Shown: positions 55,580 to 63,912 of the stretch, piece after piece
Position numbering within the stretch: position 1 is the first letter of the stretch
How the letters are laid out: each line of letters begins with the position of its first letter
Source: Chryseobacterium piperi
GTDB lineage: Bacteria > Bacteroidota > Bacteroidia > Flavobacteriales > Weeksellaceae
Direction of reading: 5' to 3'
DNA: 64,000 nt
Assembly: GCF_002285635.2 (NCBI RefSeq)
Contig: NZ_CP023049.2
Span: 744,001-808,000, forward strand
Notes under the pieces: model-generated
What the model saw: the letters and a program-made list of their open reading frames with translations, nothing else
The model's database searches: none
Told to the model about the DNA's origin: nothing
Translations under genes and position numbers: made by a program

Positions 55580-56608
55580 ATGAAATTCTCATTCAAAAAC
55601 GATTATTCAGAGGGATGCCATCCTCATATTTTACAATCTCTTTTACAGCATAATCTTGATCAGCAGGCCGGCTATGGTGAAGATGAATATTCTTTACTGG
55701 CAAAAAAACTGATCAAAGAAAAAATTAATAATAAAGACTCTGAAGTCTATCTGGTGTCGGGGGGAACACAAGCTAATCTGATCGTTATTTCTTCGATTTT
55801 AAAACCTTACCAGTGTGTCGTTTCAGCTTCTACAGGACATATTTTGAATAATGAAGCCGGAGCGATCGAAGCAACCGGTCATAAGGTTTTAAGTATTGAA
55901 ACTGCAGATGGGAAATTAAGACCATCTGATATTGTTCCTGTTCTGGAAGGACATATGAATGTTCCACATCAGGTAATGCCAAAACTGGTCTATATTTCCA
56001 ATTCTACGGAACTGGGAACTGTTTACAATCATCAGGAGCTGAAAGAACTTTCCGACTTTTGTAAACGAAATCAACTGTATCTCTTCATGGACGGTGCAAG
56101 ATTGGGGCATGGATTAACGGCTGAAATTAGTGATCTTACACTGGAAAAGGTAGCTCAGCTGACTGACATTTTTTATTTGGGTGGAACTAAAAACGGAGCT
56201 TTAATTGGAGAGGCTATAGTGCTTAATAATCAAGTACTTCAAGAAGATTTTGCCTATAATATTAAGCAAAAAGGAGCACTGCTGGCAAAGGGTAGATTAT
56301 TGGGAATTCAATTTGCAGAGCTGATGAAAAATGACTTGTATTTTGATCTGGCCCGTCACGCTAATCAGCAGGCAATGAAGATCAAAAATGCTTTGAAAGA
56401 AAAGGGATTCGAATCGTTGTCAGATACCTATACCAATCAGATTTTCCCTATTTTACCTCATGATTTAATTCAGGTGTTATCGGGGAAGTTTGATTTTTAT
56501 GTGTGGAAAAAAATCGATGAAAATTTTTCTGCTATCCGTCTTATTACTTCCTGGAATACTCCTGATGAAGCAGTGAATGATTTTATTGAAATTATTAAAA
56601 ATTTCTAA
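55580..56608 (+). CDS. Threonine-aldolase-like PLP enzyme (beta-eliminating lyase family)
   Basis: 342-residue fold-type I PLP enzyme resembling low-specificity L-threonine aldolase. Features: FKNDYSEGCHPHILQSLLQHN at the start, GGTQANLIVISSILKPYQ (55-72), VYISNSTELGTVYN, LFMDGARLGHGL (Asp that binds PLP, about 172-183) and the Schiff-base Lys in FYLGGTKNGALIG (near 207). It would cleave threonine or other beta-hydroxy amino acids to glycine plus an aldehyde. A terminator follows immediately. It is divergent from the DtxR-type gene. Confidence 0.87.
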   Translation: MKFSFKNDYSEGCHPHILQSLLQHNLDQQAGYGEDEYSLLAKKLIKEKINNKDSEVYLVSGGTQANLIVISSILKPYQCVVSASTGHILNNEAGAIEATGHKVLSIETADGKLRPSDIVPVLEGHMNVPHQVMPKLVYISNSTELGTVYNHQELKELSDFCKRNQLYLFMDGARLGHGLTAEISDLTLEKVAQLTDIFYLGGTKNGALIGEAIVLNNQVLQEDFAYNIKQKGALLAKGRLLGIQFAELMKNDLYFDLARHANQQAMKIKNALKEKGFESLSDTYTNQIFPILPHDLIQVLSGKFDFYVWKKIDENFSAIRLITSWNTPDEAVNDFIEIIKNF

Positions 56609-56621
56609 TCTATCATAAAAT

Positions 56622-56648
56622 AAAAACAGCCTTATAGGCTGTTTTTAT
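56622..56648 (+). terminator. Terminator after the aldolase gene
   Basis: AAAAACAGCCT (56622-56632), 3-nt loop, AGGCTGTTTTT (56636-56646); perfect stem, probably serving both convergent genes. Confidence 0.85.
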
Positions 56649-56669
56649 TTTTTATTTCTTGAAGCTCTA

Positions 56670-56993
56670 TTAATTCTGTTGCTCAAGGATTTTTTTGAGA
56701 CCTTCGACTACTTCATTTTCAAGCTGTTTGATCTTTTCCTTTTTTGTCATAATATAAATAGCAATTGGAAACGAGAAGATCAGGTAAAACATAGACATGT
56801 CATTATTGGTCTGTGTGCTTACCCTACCTGTTTCAGGATGAGCGTTTATTTTGACATTTCCGGTGATCGTAAAACCACTGGTACGGACTTGTAATGCTCC
56901 AAAGCTCGTTTGGATTTTATACTTAGGAAATGTATTCCTAAGTCCTTCGATAAGTTCGCTTTTTGAAAAAGGCTTGAATTGTAAACTTTGCAT
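56670..56993 (-). CDS. Hypothetical single-pass membrane protein
   Basis: 107-residue protein: a soluble N-terminal part of about 65 residues (FSKSELIEGLRNTFPKYKIQTSFGALQVRTSGFTITGNVKI), one membrane helix (MSMFYLIFSFPIAIYIM, about 67-83) and a charged helical tail (KKEKIKQLENEVVEGLKKIL). I do not recognise the family. The gene is monocistronic, with 102 bases to the next gene upstream. No function can be given. Confidence 0.6.
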   Translation of the reverse strand: MQSLQFKPFSKSELIEGLRNTFPKYKIQTSFGALQVRTSGFTITGNVKINAHPETGRVSTQTNNDMSMFYLIFSFPIAIYIMTKKEKIKQLENEVVEGLKKILEQQN

Positions 56994-57095
56994 AAAGTTG
57001 TGATTAGTTGTTAGTATTCAAATGAATTAAATTCTTGTATAGCAAATACTATGCGTAAATAATTTAATAATTAATGAATAATAACGAAAAATATT

Positions 57096-57596
57096 TTATT
57101 TCAAAGCTTTTGTAATCATTGCACAATCTGCCGTTTCCATTTTGGGACCATCTTTGTATGTAATTTTCTTTTCATTTGCATACTTACTCTGTCCATTTTC
57201 TTCTTTATGATCGCCAATTCCTTCAATTAAAGTATTGTCTTTTTGAATAAAGAAAATGTCACGTTTGCTCTTTGTACCTTCAGATTGAAATTCGTACGTT
57301 AATTTTAGTGTATCTCCTGATTTAAAACCAGTTACATCTCCTTTGGAGCTGTCTTTCTCATTGTTTTTATAGACTAATTTTCCGCTGATCGTTCCCAGAT
57401 TATCATCAATAGATGCAAAAACACTATCTTTTCCAATGACTCCCAAATAGCAAAACGATTTCGGCCCCAAAGTATCTACTACAGTTTCCACAACAGCTGT
57501 AGAATCTGTCTCTACTTTTGGAGCTACCGTTTCTGTTTTTTTATTACAGTTCATTAAAAATATACCTAATGAACTTAACATTATTAATTTCTTCAT
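57096..57596 (-). CDS. Hypothetical lipoprotein
   Basis: 166-residue lipoprotein with signal peptide MKKLIMLSSLGIFLMNC (Cys17), a Thr/Val-rich linker, then a compact beta domain (SFCYLGVIGKDSVFASIDDNLGTISGKLVYKNNEKDSSKG) in which two Cys (SFCYLG and TADCAM) could form a disulfide. Similar small lipoproteins are common in Chryseobacterium, but none has a role I can name. Probably in the outer membrane. It is transcribed away from the glycosidase-like gene. Confidence 0.65.
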   Translation of the reverse strand: MKKLIMLSSLGIFLMNCNKKTETVAPKVETDSTAVVETVVDTLGPKSFCYLGVIGKDSVFASIDDNLGTISGKLVYKNNEKDSSKGDVTGFKSGDTLKLTYEFQSEGTKSKRDIFFIQKDNTLIEGIGDHKEENGQSKYANEKKITYKDGPKMETADCAMITKALK

Positions 57597-57849
57597 ATCC
57601 TTAGTTATTATATTTAATCAAATTCGTTAGTGCTAAATTAATAATACTAATTACATATGAAAGAAAATTACATGTAAATAAAAAAAATATTTTTTAGAAG
57701 TGAAATTATGTAGGATAAAATTTGGATATATCAGTATTTGTCTAATGGCTGAGAATCGGTTAAAAAAAATATTTCCGGATATTTTATCGTAGAGCGGAAA
57801 AATAATTAGGCACGAAAAATGTTTATAAAAGAGAAATCAAAATACGCTT

Positions 57850-58812
57850 ATGCATAAATTTTTTAAACTGGTTACACTTGTTCTGATTATACACGGAATG
57901 AATTTCCTAAAATCACAAACCCCTCAAAACTATATTTATACTTCTTCAGGTGATCTCCATAGTATAGAAAAAATGATTACCCGAAAAGATATTGGTGGAG
58001 TTCAGATTGTTTATAACTGGAAGTCTCTGGAACCTGAAAAAGATGTTTATGATTTTTCAGGCATCGAAAAAGATCTGAATTATTTAATCCAATTAGATCG
58101 AAAATTATTTATCCAGCTTCAGGACAGATTTTTTGAACCGCAAGCCCGATACGTGCCGGACTATATTCTGAAGGACAAAGAATATAACGGTGGGTTAGTT
58201 CCTCAATATGATAATCCCGGTGAAAACCAACCGATTGGGAATGGATGGGTAACCCAGCAATGGAACCCTGAGGTCCGTAAGAGATTTCAAAAATTGTTAG
58301 GAGAACTGGCTAAAAAGTTTGATGGAAAAATTCAGGGAATTAATCTGCCGGAAACAGCTATTGATCTTAATATCAAAAAAGATAAAACGGGTTTCAGCTG
58401 TGATGCTTACTTTCAGGCAGAATTGGAAAATCTTAAGTTTACAAGAAGTGTCTTTGAGAAATCTTATGTTTTGCAATATGTCAATTTTTTTCCTTGTGAA
58501 TGGGAAAATGACCATCAGTATATGTCAAGATTATTTGAGTTTGCTGAAAAGAACAATATAGGTTTGGGTGGTCCGGATATTGTTCCAGGAAAAAATGCTC
58601 AGATGAAAAATTCTTATCCTTTCTTTAATCAATATAAAGGAAAACTCTCTCTGGTTGCTATGGCTGTGCAGGAACCAACTTTAACATATAAAAATCCAAA
58701 AACGGAGAAACCTTTTACTAAAGATGAATTTGTGAATTATGCACAAAATTATCTTGGTGTCAATATTATATTCTGGAGCGTGGAGTCGCCATGGCTTGAG
58801 CGTGAGTTATGA
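57850..58812 (+). CDS. Secreted TIM-barrel glycoside-hydrolase-like protein
   Basis: 320-residue exported protein (signal to NFLKSQ). The pattern is that of a TIM-barrel glycosidase: VYNWKSLEPEKDVYDFSGIEKDLNYL near residue 57, WVTQQWNPEVRKRFQKLLGELAKKFDGKIQGINLPETAID (about 130-170) with a candidate acid Glu in NLPE, LGGPDIVPG, and VAMAVQEPTL with a candidate second Glu. A GH42/GH5-like clan is suggested, but no family is certain and the substrate is unknown. The gene stands alone. Confidence 0.55.
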   Translation: MHKFFKLVTLVLIIHGMNFLKSQTPQNYIYTSSGDLHSIEKMITRKDIGGVQIVYNWKSLEPEKDVYDFSGIEKDLNYLIQLDRKLFIQLQDRFFEPQARYVPDYILKDKEYNGGLVPQYDNPGENQPIGNGWVTQQWNPEVRKRFQKLLGELAKKFDGKIQGINLPETAIDLNIKKDKTGFSCDAYFQAELENLKFTRSVFEKSYVLQYVNFFPCEWENDHQYMSRLFEFAEKNNIGLGGPDIVPGKNAQMKNSYPFFNQYKGKLSLVAMAVQEPTLTYKNPKTEKPFTKDEFVNYAQNYLGVNIIFWSVESPWLEREL

Positions 58813-58856
58813 GTGTTCATTGATAAGACTCTAAGAATAATATATTAATTTTTTTT

Positions 58857-58913
58857 TCTCGCAGATTTTTCAGCTATAAGATTATGCAACTCAGATCAGC
58901 AAAATCTGCGAGA
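58857..58913. repeat. 13-bp perfect inverted repeat (TCTCGCAGATTTT)
   Basis: TCTCGCAGATTTT (58857-58869) and its complement (58901-58913), spaced by 31 bases, lie between convergent genes. The inner part repeats cagat/gcaactcagatcagc words. It is non-coding and could act as a terminator, but the arms look like those of the other intergenic repeats. Confidence 0.6.
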
Positions 58914-58948
58914 GTATAAATAAACATTGAAATTTTAAAAATTATTTC

Positions 58949-59509
58949 TCAAACTCTCAAACTCCCTCTAAAACCTCTTGCTGCATAATAAGAATCAGCG
59001 CCGTTATGATACATAAATACCATATTGTATCGACGGTCACAGAAAATAGCTCCTCCCAGTTCTCTGATATGAGCCGGAGTCTTTACCCAACTTGATGTTT
59101 TCAAATCAAACTTTCCTAATTCCTGAAGCTGGCGGTACTCATCTTCTGTTAATAATTCAATCCCCATTTCTGAGGCTTTATCAATGACGTTGCTTTCTGG
59201 CTTGTTGGCTTTTCTTGATTCCCAGGCTTGATAATCATAGCATAGGCTTCTACGTTTAGGGCTTTCAGGAGAACAATCAAAAAAAATATATTCATCTGTT
59301 TTTTGATCATATCTTACTACATCAGGTTCGCCTTCAGTTTCTTCCATTTCATTTAATGACCATAGCTTTTCAGGATGAGCTTCCAGTTTTGACTGGATTT
59401 TATTCCAATCCAAATTTTTATGACGGGGTTTATTTTTCTCAAAACGGGTTTTTAGTGTTTTGAATAATTCTTCGGTTTGTTCTTGGTTTAGTTTTTTATT
59501 GTTTTTCAT
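58949..59509 (-). CDS. DUF4256 protein
   Basis: 186-residue cytoplasmic protein with the DUF4256 pattern: LKTRFEKNKPRHKNLDWNKIQSKLEAHPEKLWSLNEMEETEGEPDVV at the start, FFDCSPESPKRRSLCYDYQAWESRK in the middle and GAIFCDRRYNMVFMYHNGADSYYAARGFRG at the end. Function unknown. The strong conservation of Asp, His and Tyr in the last segment suggests an enzyme or a binding protein. A DoxX gene precedes it by 50 bases on the same strand. Confidence 0.87.
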   Translation of the reverse strand: MKNNKKLNQEQTEELFKTLKTRFEKNKPRHKNLDWNKIQSKLEAHPEKLWSLNEMEETEGEPDVVRYDQKTDEYIFFDCSPESPKRRSLCYDYQAWESRKANKPESNVIDKASEMGIELLTEDEYRQLQELGKFDLKTSSWVKTPAHIRELGGAIFCDRRYNMVFMYHNGADSYYAARGFRGSLRV

Positions 59510-59559
59510 AAGAGTGGAATTGGTGTGGTTATTTTTCTTTTAAAAGTATTCAAAATTTA

Positions 59560-59949
59560 TTAAATCATTTTTCTGTCAGCAGGCCTGAAGTACCAGGAAA
59601 TTATAGTTAGAATTAATAATAATAATGAAGCGAATATTTTACTAAAGTTATGGTCTGACGCCATATGTGAAATAATAGCTCCTGACATAACAAAGAAAAA
59701 TCCGGCATAAGCCCATTCTTTTAATAAAGGGGTTTTAGGAATAAGTACAGCGATAACGCCTAAAATTTTCCATACTCCGATAATGATCATAAGATAAATA
59801 GGATATCCCAGACTTGTAAAATTTTCTACTTCATCTTTGTTTTTTAAAAGCTGGACAATAGCTGTAGAAATCATTCCTAATGAGAGCCATAGCATAAAAA
59901 TCCAGTAGATGATCTTGTTTCTTTTTTGAGATTTTGTTGATGTTTCCAT
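59560..59949 (-). CDS. DoxX family membrane protein
   Basis: 129-residue protein with four membrane helices (about 12-30, 45-65, 72-92, 98-118), of the DoxX/DoxD-like type: IYWIFMLWLSLGMISTAIVQL, then LGYPIYLMIIIGVWKILGVIAVLIPKTPLLKEWAYAGFFFVM. Small DoxX proteins are membrane redox-associated proteins without a settled role. It is likely co-transcribed with the DUF4256 gene 50 bases downstream. Upstream lies a repeat region. Confidence 0.85.
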   Translation of the reverse strand: METSTKSQKRNKIIYWIFMLWLSLGMISTAIVQLLKNKDEVENFTSLGYPIYLMIIIGVWKILGVIAVLIPKTPLLKEWAYAGFFFVMSGAIISHMASDHNFSKIFASLLLLILTIISWYFRPADRKMI

Positions 59950-59983
59950 GATGGTGATATTTAGTTTAAATTATTTGATTATG

Positions 59984-60115
59984 GTTATGAATGCACAAAT
60001 TGCTTCATTATTAAGATATTGTATATTGCTTTTATTTTCAAGTTCTTAATCAAAAGAGAGTTGATTTTATTCGTGCATTCGTGGCTTTAAAAATTATTGT
60101 TATGAATGCACGAAT
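59984..60115. repeat. Direct and inverted copies of a gaatgcac element
   Basis: 59984-60000 (GTTATGAATGCACAAAT) and 60099-60115 (GTTATGAATGCACGAAT) differ at one base; 60069-60084 (ATTCGTGCATTCGTGG) is an inverted copy of the same core. The gap has no gene. Confidence 0.6.
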
Positions 60116-60174
60116 GTTTCTATAATCAAAAGCGGGAAAGCTTATTTGTAGCTTTACCAATTAAAAGCAACTTG

Positions 60175-60754
60175 TTAATCGTTTAGTCCTTTTCCTATAT
60201 GAATTTGTGGGATATATTTCTCAATCCTTGATTCTCTGGTTTTAGATTGTTTAGCCGAAGAAAAGTAGAGTAGATAAGCCCTTTGTCTTCCGGGAGTTAA
60301 ATCTCCGAATGCTTTTTTCAATTCAGAATTCTGATCCAATCTACATTGAAATTCTTCCGGCATGGTGAATTCCTTTGTTTTTTTCATCTCTACCTTCAGT
60401 CCAGATTTTTCTACTTCTAACGCTTCGTACATATAGGTTTTGATCACTTTTTTCAAGACCGGAAATCTCTTTAAGATCGGTAAAACGAATCTGTCTTGCT
60501 CCTTGTACATTTTCAGTTTGCTGGATAAGTATATGTTGAGGGTCATCTAGTAATGTGCCTTTAAAAAAGAGTAGGGCACAATATTCTTTAAATCCATGGA
60601 TCAGAAAAATATTTTTTCCATGGTAAGTATAACAGGGACAGCCCCATTTTAATTCCTCTTGAAGGCCTGTATCTAAAGCAATTGCTCTTAATTTTTCAAA
60701 TTCTTTCTGCCATTGTCCGGCTTTGTCAAAGAAAAAATCAACTTTTGGATTCAT
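60175..60754 (-). pseudogene. YdeI-family gene with a frameshift
   Basis: Two overlapping minus-strand frames together spell a full YdeI/OmdA-type protein of about 192 residues. The upstream frame gives MNPKVDFFFDKAGQWQKEFEKLRAI...ARQIRFTDLKEISGLEK; the downstream frame continues with VIKTYMYEALEVEKSG...GDLTPGRQRAYLLYFSSAKQSKTRESRIEKYIPQI. The break falls in a run of six A (plus-strand T at 60448-60453): five would restore one frame. A +1 slip in a homopolymer, a sequencing error or real decay could explain it. YdeI proteins have a DUF1801-like domain of unknown role. Confidence 0.75.
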
Positions 60755-60774
60755 GTTTGGGAGTTTATGATTAT

Positions 60775-60965
60775 GACTTACGTGATTCGGGTTCAGAGGT
60801 TCGTGTTTGAGAGTGTGAGAGTATTAGAGTTTTAGGGATACGAGTTGTGGGGTTTAAAAGTTTTAGAGTTTTAGAGTAGGAGAGTTAAGGTGCGTTTAGA
60901 TGTATTATTTTTGTTCTAACTTCTAACTTCTAACTTCTAACTTCTAACTTCTAGCTCCTGCAGCC
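60775..60965. repeat. Word-reiterating hairpin repeat with six ttctaac copies
   Basis: The left part reiterates gattcggg, gttcgtg, gagag and gttttagag (60781-60890); the right part has six tandem ttctaac heptamers (60914-60955). The purine-rich left strand and pyrimidine-rich right strand are complementary in type (gttagaa/ttctaac). Non-coding. Confidence 0.65.
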
Positions 60966-60978
60966 TAATATCTACTAC

Positions 60979-61437
60979 CTATTTAAATGCTTCTTGCAGT
61001 CTATTATGAGCCTTATTGATTCCCTGAGCGAAAGGTAATTTCAGCATCTGATCTCTATAGTCCACTGATTTATAGATGATATGGATAGTTAATTTACTGG
61101 TGGTGTCTGTTAGCTTTTCAAACGTCAAAAATTCAAATTGGGGTGGGAAAGGCGCATTTTTCATTTCAAAAGTTCGGGTAATTTGTTGATTGGGAACGAG
61201 ATCATGAATCGTTCCATGAGCACTGAACACAACATTTCCCTGAGGGTCAGAAGTCTCAAACAAATAACTTCCATGTTGCGTATTTTCCATTTTTAAGACT
61301 TTGATTCCCATCCATTGTTCAAAAATTTCCGATTCTGTATAAGCCCGAAAGACTAATTCTACCAGGAGGTCAAATTCTCTGACGATTTGTATTTCCTGTT
61401 TGTTGTCTTCGGCGTGAATTTTAGTTTTTAGTTCCAT
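60979..61437 (-). CDS. SRPBCC (AHSA1-like) domain protein
   Basis: 152-residue lipid-binding START-like fold protein: IQIVREFDLLVELVFRAYTESEIFEQWMGIKVLKMENTQHGSYLF at the start, GTIHDLVPNQQITRTFEMKNAPFPPQFEFLTFEKL in the middle and a long C-terminal helix. AHSA1-like domains often pair with an ArsR-type regulator, here 220 bases upstream on the same strand, but the two are separated by a large word repeat. Ligand unknown. Confidence 0.88.
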   Translation of the reverse strand: MELKTKIHAEDNKQEIQIVREFDLLVELVFRAYTESEIFEQWMGIKVLKMENTQHGSYLFETSDPQGNVVFSAHGTIHDLVPNQQITRTFEMKNAPFPPQFEFLTFEKLTDTTSKLTIHIIYKSVDYRDQMLKLPFAQGINKAHNRLQEAFK

Positions 61438-61440
61438 GAT

Positions 61441-61655
61441 TTTGAGTTTTTGGTGTTGTGAGGTTCGTAGTTCGGGTTACGGGTTTGAGAGTTTTAGAGT
61501 GGGAGGGTATTAGAGTTTTGGAGTTGCGAGGTTCGTGGTTCGGGTTCTGAGGGGTAAGAGTTTTAGAGTTATGAGTTTGAGAGTGATGTTGAAAAAATGT
61601 ATCCTTATCTCGCATCACGTAACTTGTAACTCACATCACGTAACTCGAACCTCAT
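61441..61655. repeat. Word-reiterating hairpin repeat between ArsR and AHSA1 genes
   Basis: Left part: repeated gaggttcgtagttcgggtt, gagttttagag, gagttgcgag (61441-61590). Right part: complementary words atcacgtaacttgtaactc and acgtaactcgaacctc (61614-61655). It shares words with the repeat at 60775. A 65-residue frame inside it is low-complexity and not a gene. Confidence 0.65.
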
Positions 61656-61659
61656 ATCC

Positions 61660-61977
61660 CTAAGCTTTATATTTCTTCATTATATCCTCCAATTTATTAA
61701 ATCTGTCGTCCCACATTTTGCGGAAGGGGTCTATAAAGTCGGCTATTTCTTTCATTTTATTGGGATTTAGGTGGTAGATCATTTCACGGCCGTTTTGTTC
61801 CTGGGTTAAAAGTTCACATTCCGTAAGGATTTGTAAATGTTTGGAAACGGTAGGCCTTGCTGTATCAAAATTTGAAGCAATGGCTCCGGCAGTCATTGCC
61901 TGAGTAGATACCAATATCAGAATTGATCTTCTGGTTGGATCCGCTATTGCCTGAAATACATCTCTTCTTAAATTCAT
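61660..61977 (-). CDS. ArsR-family winged-helix regulator
   Basis: 105-residue regulator: [65 protein letters not shown] is the winged helix with recognition helix around [13 protein letters not shown]. It lacks the Cys motif (ELCVCD) of metal sensors, so it is of the type that accompanies SRPBCC proteins, with the C-terminal [22 protein letters not shown]. It probably controls itself and the AHSA1 gene downstream. Confidence 0.9.
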   Translation of the reverse strand: MNLRRDVFQAIADPTRRSILILVSTQAMTAGAIASNFDTARPTVSKHLQILTECELLTQEQNGREMIYHLNPNKMKEIADFIDPFRKMWDDRFNKLEDIMKKYKA

Positions 61978-62065
61978 TGTGTAGTTATTTGACTACAAAT
62001 ATATATGAAGTTATTTAACTACACAAATTTTTTTTAAGAAAATTATTGGCTGCCGATTTTATAAT

Positions 62066-62299
62066 TCTTTAATAGATCGGCTAGGTGTATTATGCTTCAG
62101 TATTTACTGTATTAGAAAAAATGCAAGGGGATGTCCAAAGCTATGTGGGGGAAGATATTCAAAACCTGTGTTTAAAGTTCAGTTTGTTAAAGTGGCTCCA
62201 ACGTTTAACAGTGCTGCTAAAAGATATTTTGGTAGCGTGATGTTGGAAGAGAATGGCCAGGATAGAAAAGTAATCGATGAAGGAGAATTTAATCTTTAA
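62066..62299 (+). pseudogene. Possible degraded coding remnant
   Basis: This gap has an open plus-strand frame with no good start codon, reading ...GCPKLCGGRYSKPVFKVQ, then FVKVAPTFNSAAKRYFG and ENGQDRKVIDEGEFNL before a stop at 62299. Its composition is protein-like, not repeat-like, and two CPxLCG Cys stand out. I do not recognise the family; it may be the tail of a gene whose front was lost. Confidence 0.3.
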
Positions 62300-62322
62300 T
62301 ATTTTAGGAAGTATATCTATTG

Positions 62323-62356
62323 AAAAGCCTCTTGTTATATTTAACAAGAGGCTTTT
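62323..62356. terminator. Bidirectional terminator
   Basis: Perfect 15-bp stem AAAAGCCTCTTGTTA (62323-62337) and its complement (62342-62356), 4-nt loop. It ends the eptA transcript on the minus strand and the possible remnant on the plus strand. Confidence 0.85.
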
Positions 62357-62385
62357 GATTCTATTTCTGAGTTGTAATATGACTA

Positions 62386-63912
62386 TTATTTAAAGATGTT
62401 CATTTCTTCATTATAAACAGGACTTTGTATCCCTAGAAAATTGAGAACACTGTGAAAGACATTGTTTTGGGATAATACTTTATCCTTTTCAGGTTTAAGC
62501 TGTTTGGAACCATCCGATACCCATACTATAAAAGGGATTTCGTATTGTTCTTTAGGGGCAATACTTAATGGAACTCCATGCATATAAAGATTTTTTTCTC
62601 CCAAAGATTCTCCATGGTCTGAAACAAAGAGCATAGCACTTTTGTATTCTTTTAATTGTTTAAGATCTTCAATGACGTTATATAGGATATAATCTGTATA
62701 AATAATGGTATTGTCATAAGCATTGATAAGTTCCTGTTGGGAGCAGTTTCCTAATTCAACACTGTTACAAACAGGTTTAAAAGTTTCGAACTGGGCCGGA
62801 TATTTCTTACTGTAACTAGGTCCATGGCTGGTACTGGTGTGCAGGACGATTAATATTTTATCTTTTTTACTTGCTTCTATTTGTTCTTTGAGGCCGCTCA
62901 AAAGAATTTCGTCATAATTACAACCTTCGCCTTTGCAACCAGGCATTAAACTTTCTTTGGTCTGATAGTTTTTAATATGAACGGGAGGCTCTCCCCAGTT
63001 GGTGGTTCTCCAAATGACCTCTACATCATTTCTGTATAGATAATTAGGCAAAATTTCATACAGCTTATCAGAGTTGGTATGTTCTAAAATACATTTTACA
63101 CCGGCAGTGGTGTATGTTGCACAGGATGTTGCTTTAAAGCTCGATAAATTTGGAACCTTAGAAAGTAGGGGATTGGTGTTCTTTCCATATCCGTACAAAG
63201 AAAAGTTTTGGCTTCTTGCTGATTCTCCTATCACTAAAACGACAACAGATTTCTCATGATCTTTGATAGTTGCTTTGGGTAATAGGATCTCTTTTTCATT
63301 TTTTTTGTATTCATGAATATAGAAAAGGGAAGTATTGACCGAGTAAGACCACGGCATGGCAAGACCACCTAATGTTTTTGAATTTTTATCAATCCATAAC
63401 CAGTTACTCGCATTGACAAATGCCAAAACAAGCATGAATAATAAGGAAAGAGAAGAAGTGATTAAAAACTTTTTAAGAGGAACATTGATAATTTTAACCT
63501 TAATGATATAGATACTGGGTAGTATACCCAATAGAATCACATACAGTACCAGTTTTATTGAGAAAAAGCTGCTGGACTCCTGATAATTGGTGTTGAAAAC
63601 ATTCCCAATCATACTTTCGTCTATGATAACACCATAAGTATTAACAAAATAGACAGCGATTGAATTAATAATGAAAGTGAGTACCAATAAAAATTTTCCC
63701 ACATAACGCGAAAGGAAAAATATGAGGTAATAAACAAAAAAATTGGCAACCAACATGATGATAATCAGGCTAATGATGAGAATAATACCATTGAAACTTT
63801 TATAATCAACATTATTAAAGACAAAGGTGAAAAAGGGAAGGTGAAAAAATAAAAAATTAAGGACGCTCATTAACAAAGCGAAACCCGATAATTTCAGACT
63901 ACTTTTTAACAT
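62386..63912 (-). CDS. eptA: Phosphoethanolamine transferase, EptA/MCR-like
   Basis: 508-residue inner-membrane enzyme transferring phosphoethanolamine to lipid A, which lowers polymyxin binding. Five N-terminal helices (to about residue 175) precede a periplasmic sulfatase-fold domain: metal ligand Glu in VIGESARSQNFSLYGYG, nucleophile Thr in SCATYTTAGVKC (near 268), the conserved TSTSHGPSY and SDHGESLGE. Cys pairs (KCILEH, CKGEGC, VCNS/GNCS) match the disulfide pattern of the family. It overlaps the upstream gene's stop by 14 bases. Lipid A modification may contribute to colistin tolerance; EptB or EptC activity is not excluded. Confidence 0.88.
   Translation of the reverse strand: MLKSSLKLSGFALLMSVLNFLFFHLPFFTFVFNNVDYKSFNGIILIISLIIIMLVANFFVYYLIFFLSRYVGKFLLVLTFIINSIAVYFVNTYGVIIDESMIGNVFNTNYQESSSFFSIKLVLYVILLGILPSIYIIKVKIINVPLKKFLITSSLSLLFMLVLAFVNASNWLWIDKNSKTLGGLAMPWSYSVNTSLFYIHEYKKNEKEILLPKATIKDHEKSVVVLVIGESARSQNFSLYGYGKNTNPLLSKVPNLSSFKATSCATYTTAGVKCILEHTNSDKLYEILPNYLYRNDVEVIWRTTNWGEPPVHIKNYQTKESLMPGCKGEGCNYDEILLSGLKEQIEASKKDKILIVLHTSTSHGPSYSKKYPAQFETFKPVCNSVELGNCSQQELINAYDNTIIYTDYILYNVIEDLKQLKEYKSAMLFVSDHGESLGEKNLYMHGVPLSIAPKEQYEIPFIVWVSDGSKQLKPEKDKVLSQNNVFHSVLNFLGIQSPVYNEEMNIFK

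Noticed and set aside
60914..60955. Six tandem ttctaac heptamers considered as a CRISPR-like or VNTR array
   Set aside because: Units are too short, without spacers or cas genes; they fit one arm of the intergenic hairpin class.
61421..61618. 65-residue minus-strand frame rich in Thr, Asn, Pro, Lys
   Set aside because: Low-complexity product of the intergenic word repeat; overlaps the AHSA1 start and has no family similarity.
62159..62347. 62-residue minus-strand frame
   Set aside because: Crosses the terminator hairpin at 62323-62356 and shows no protein features.
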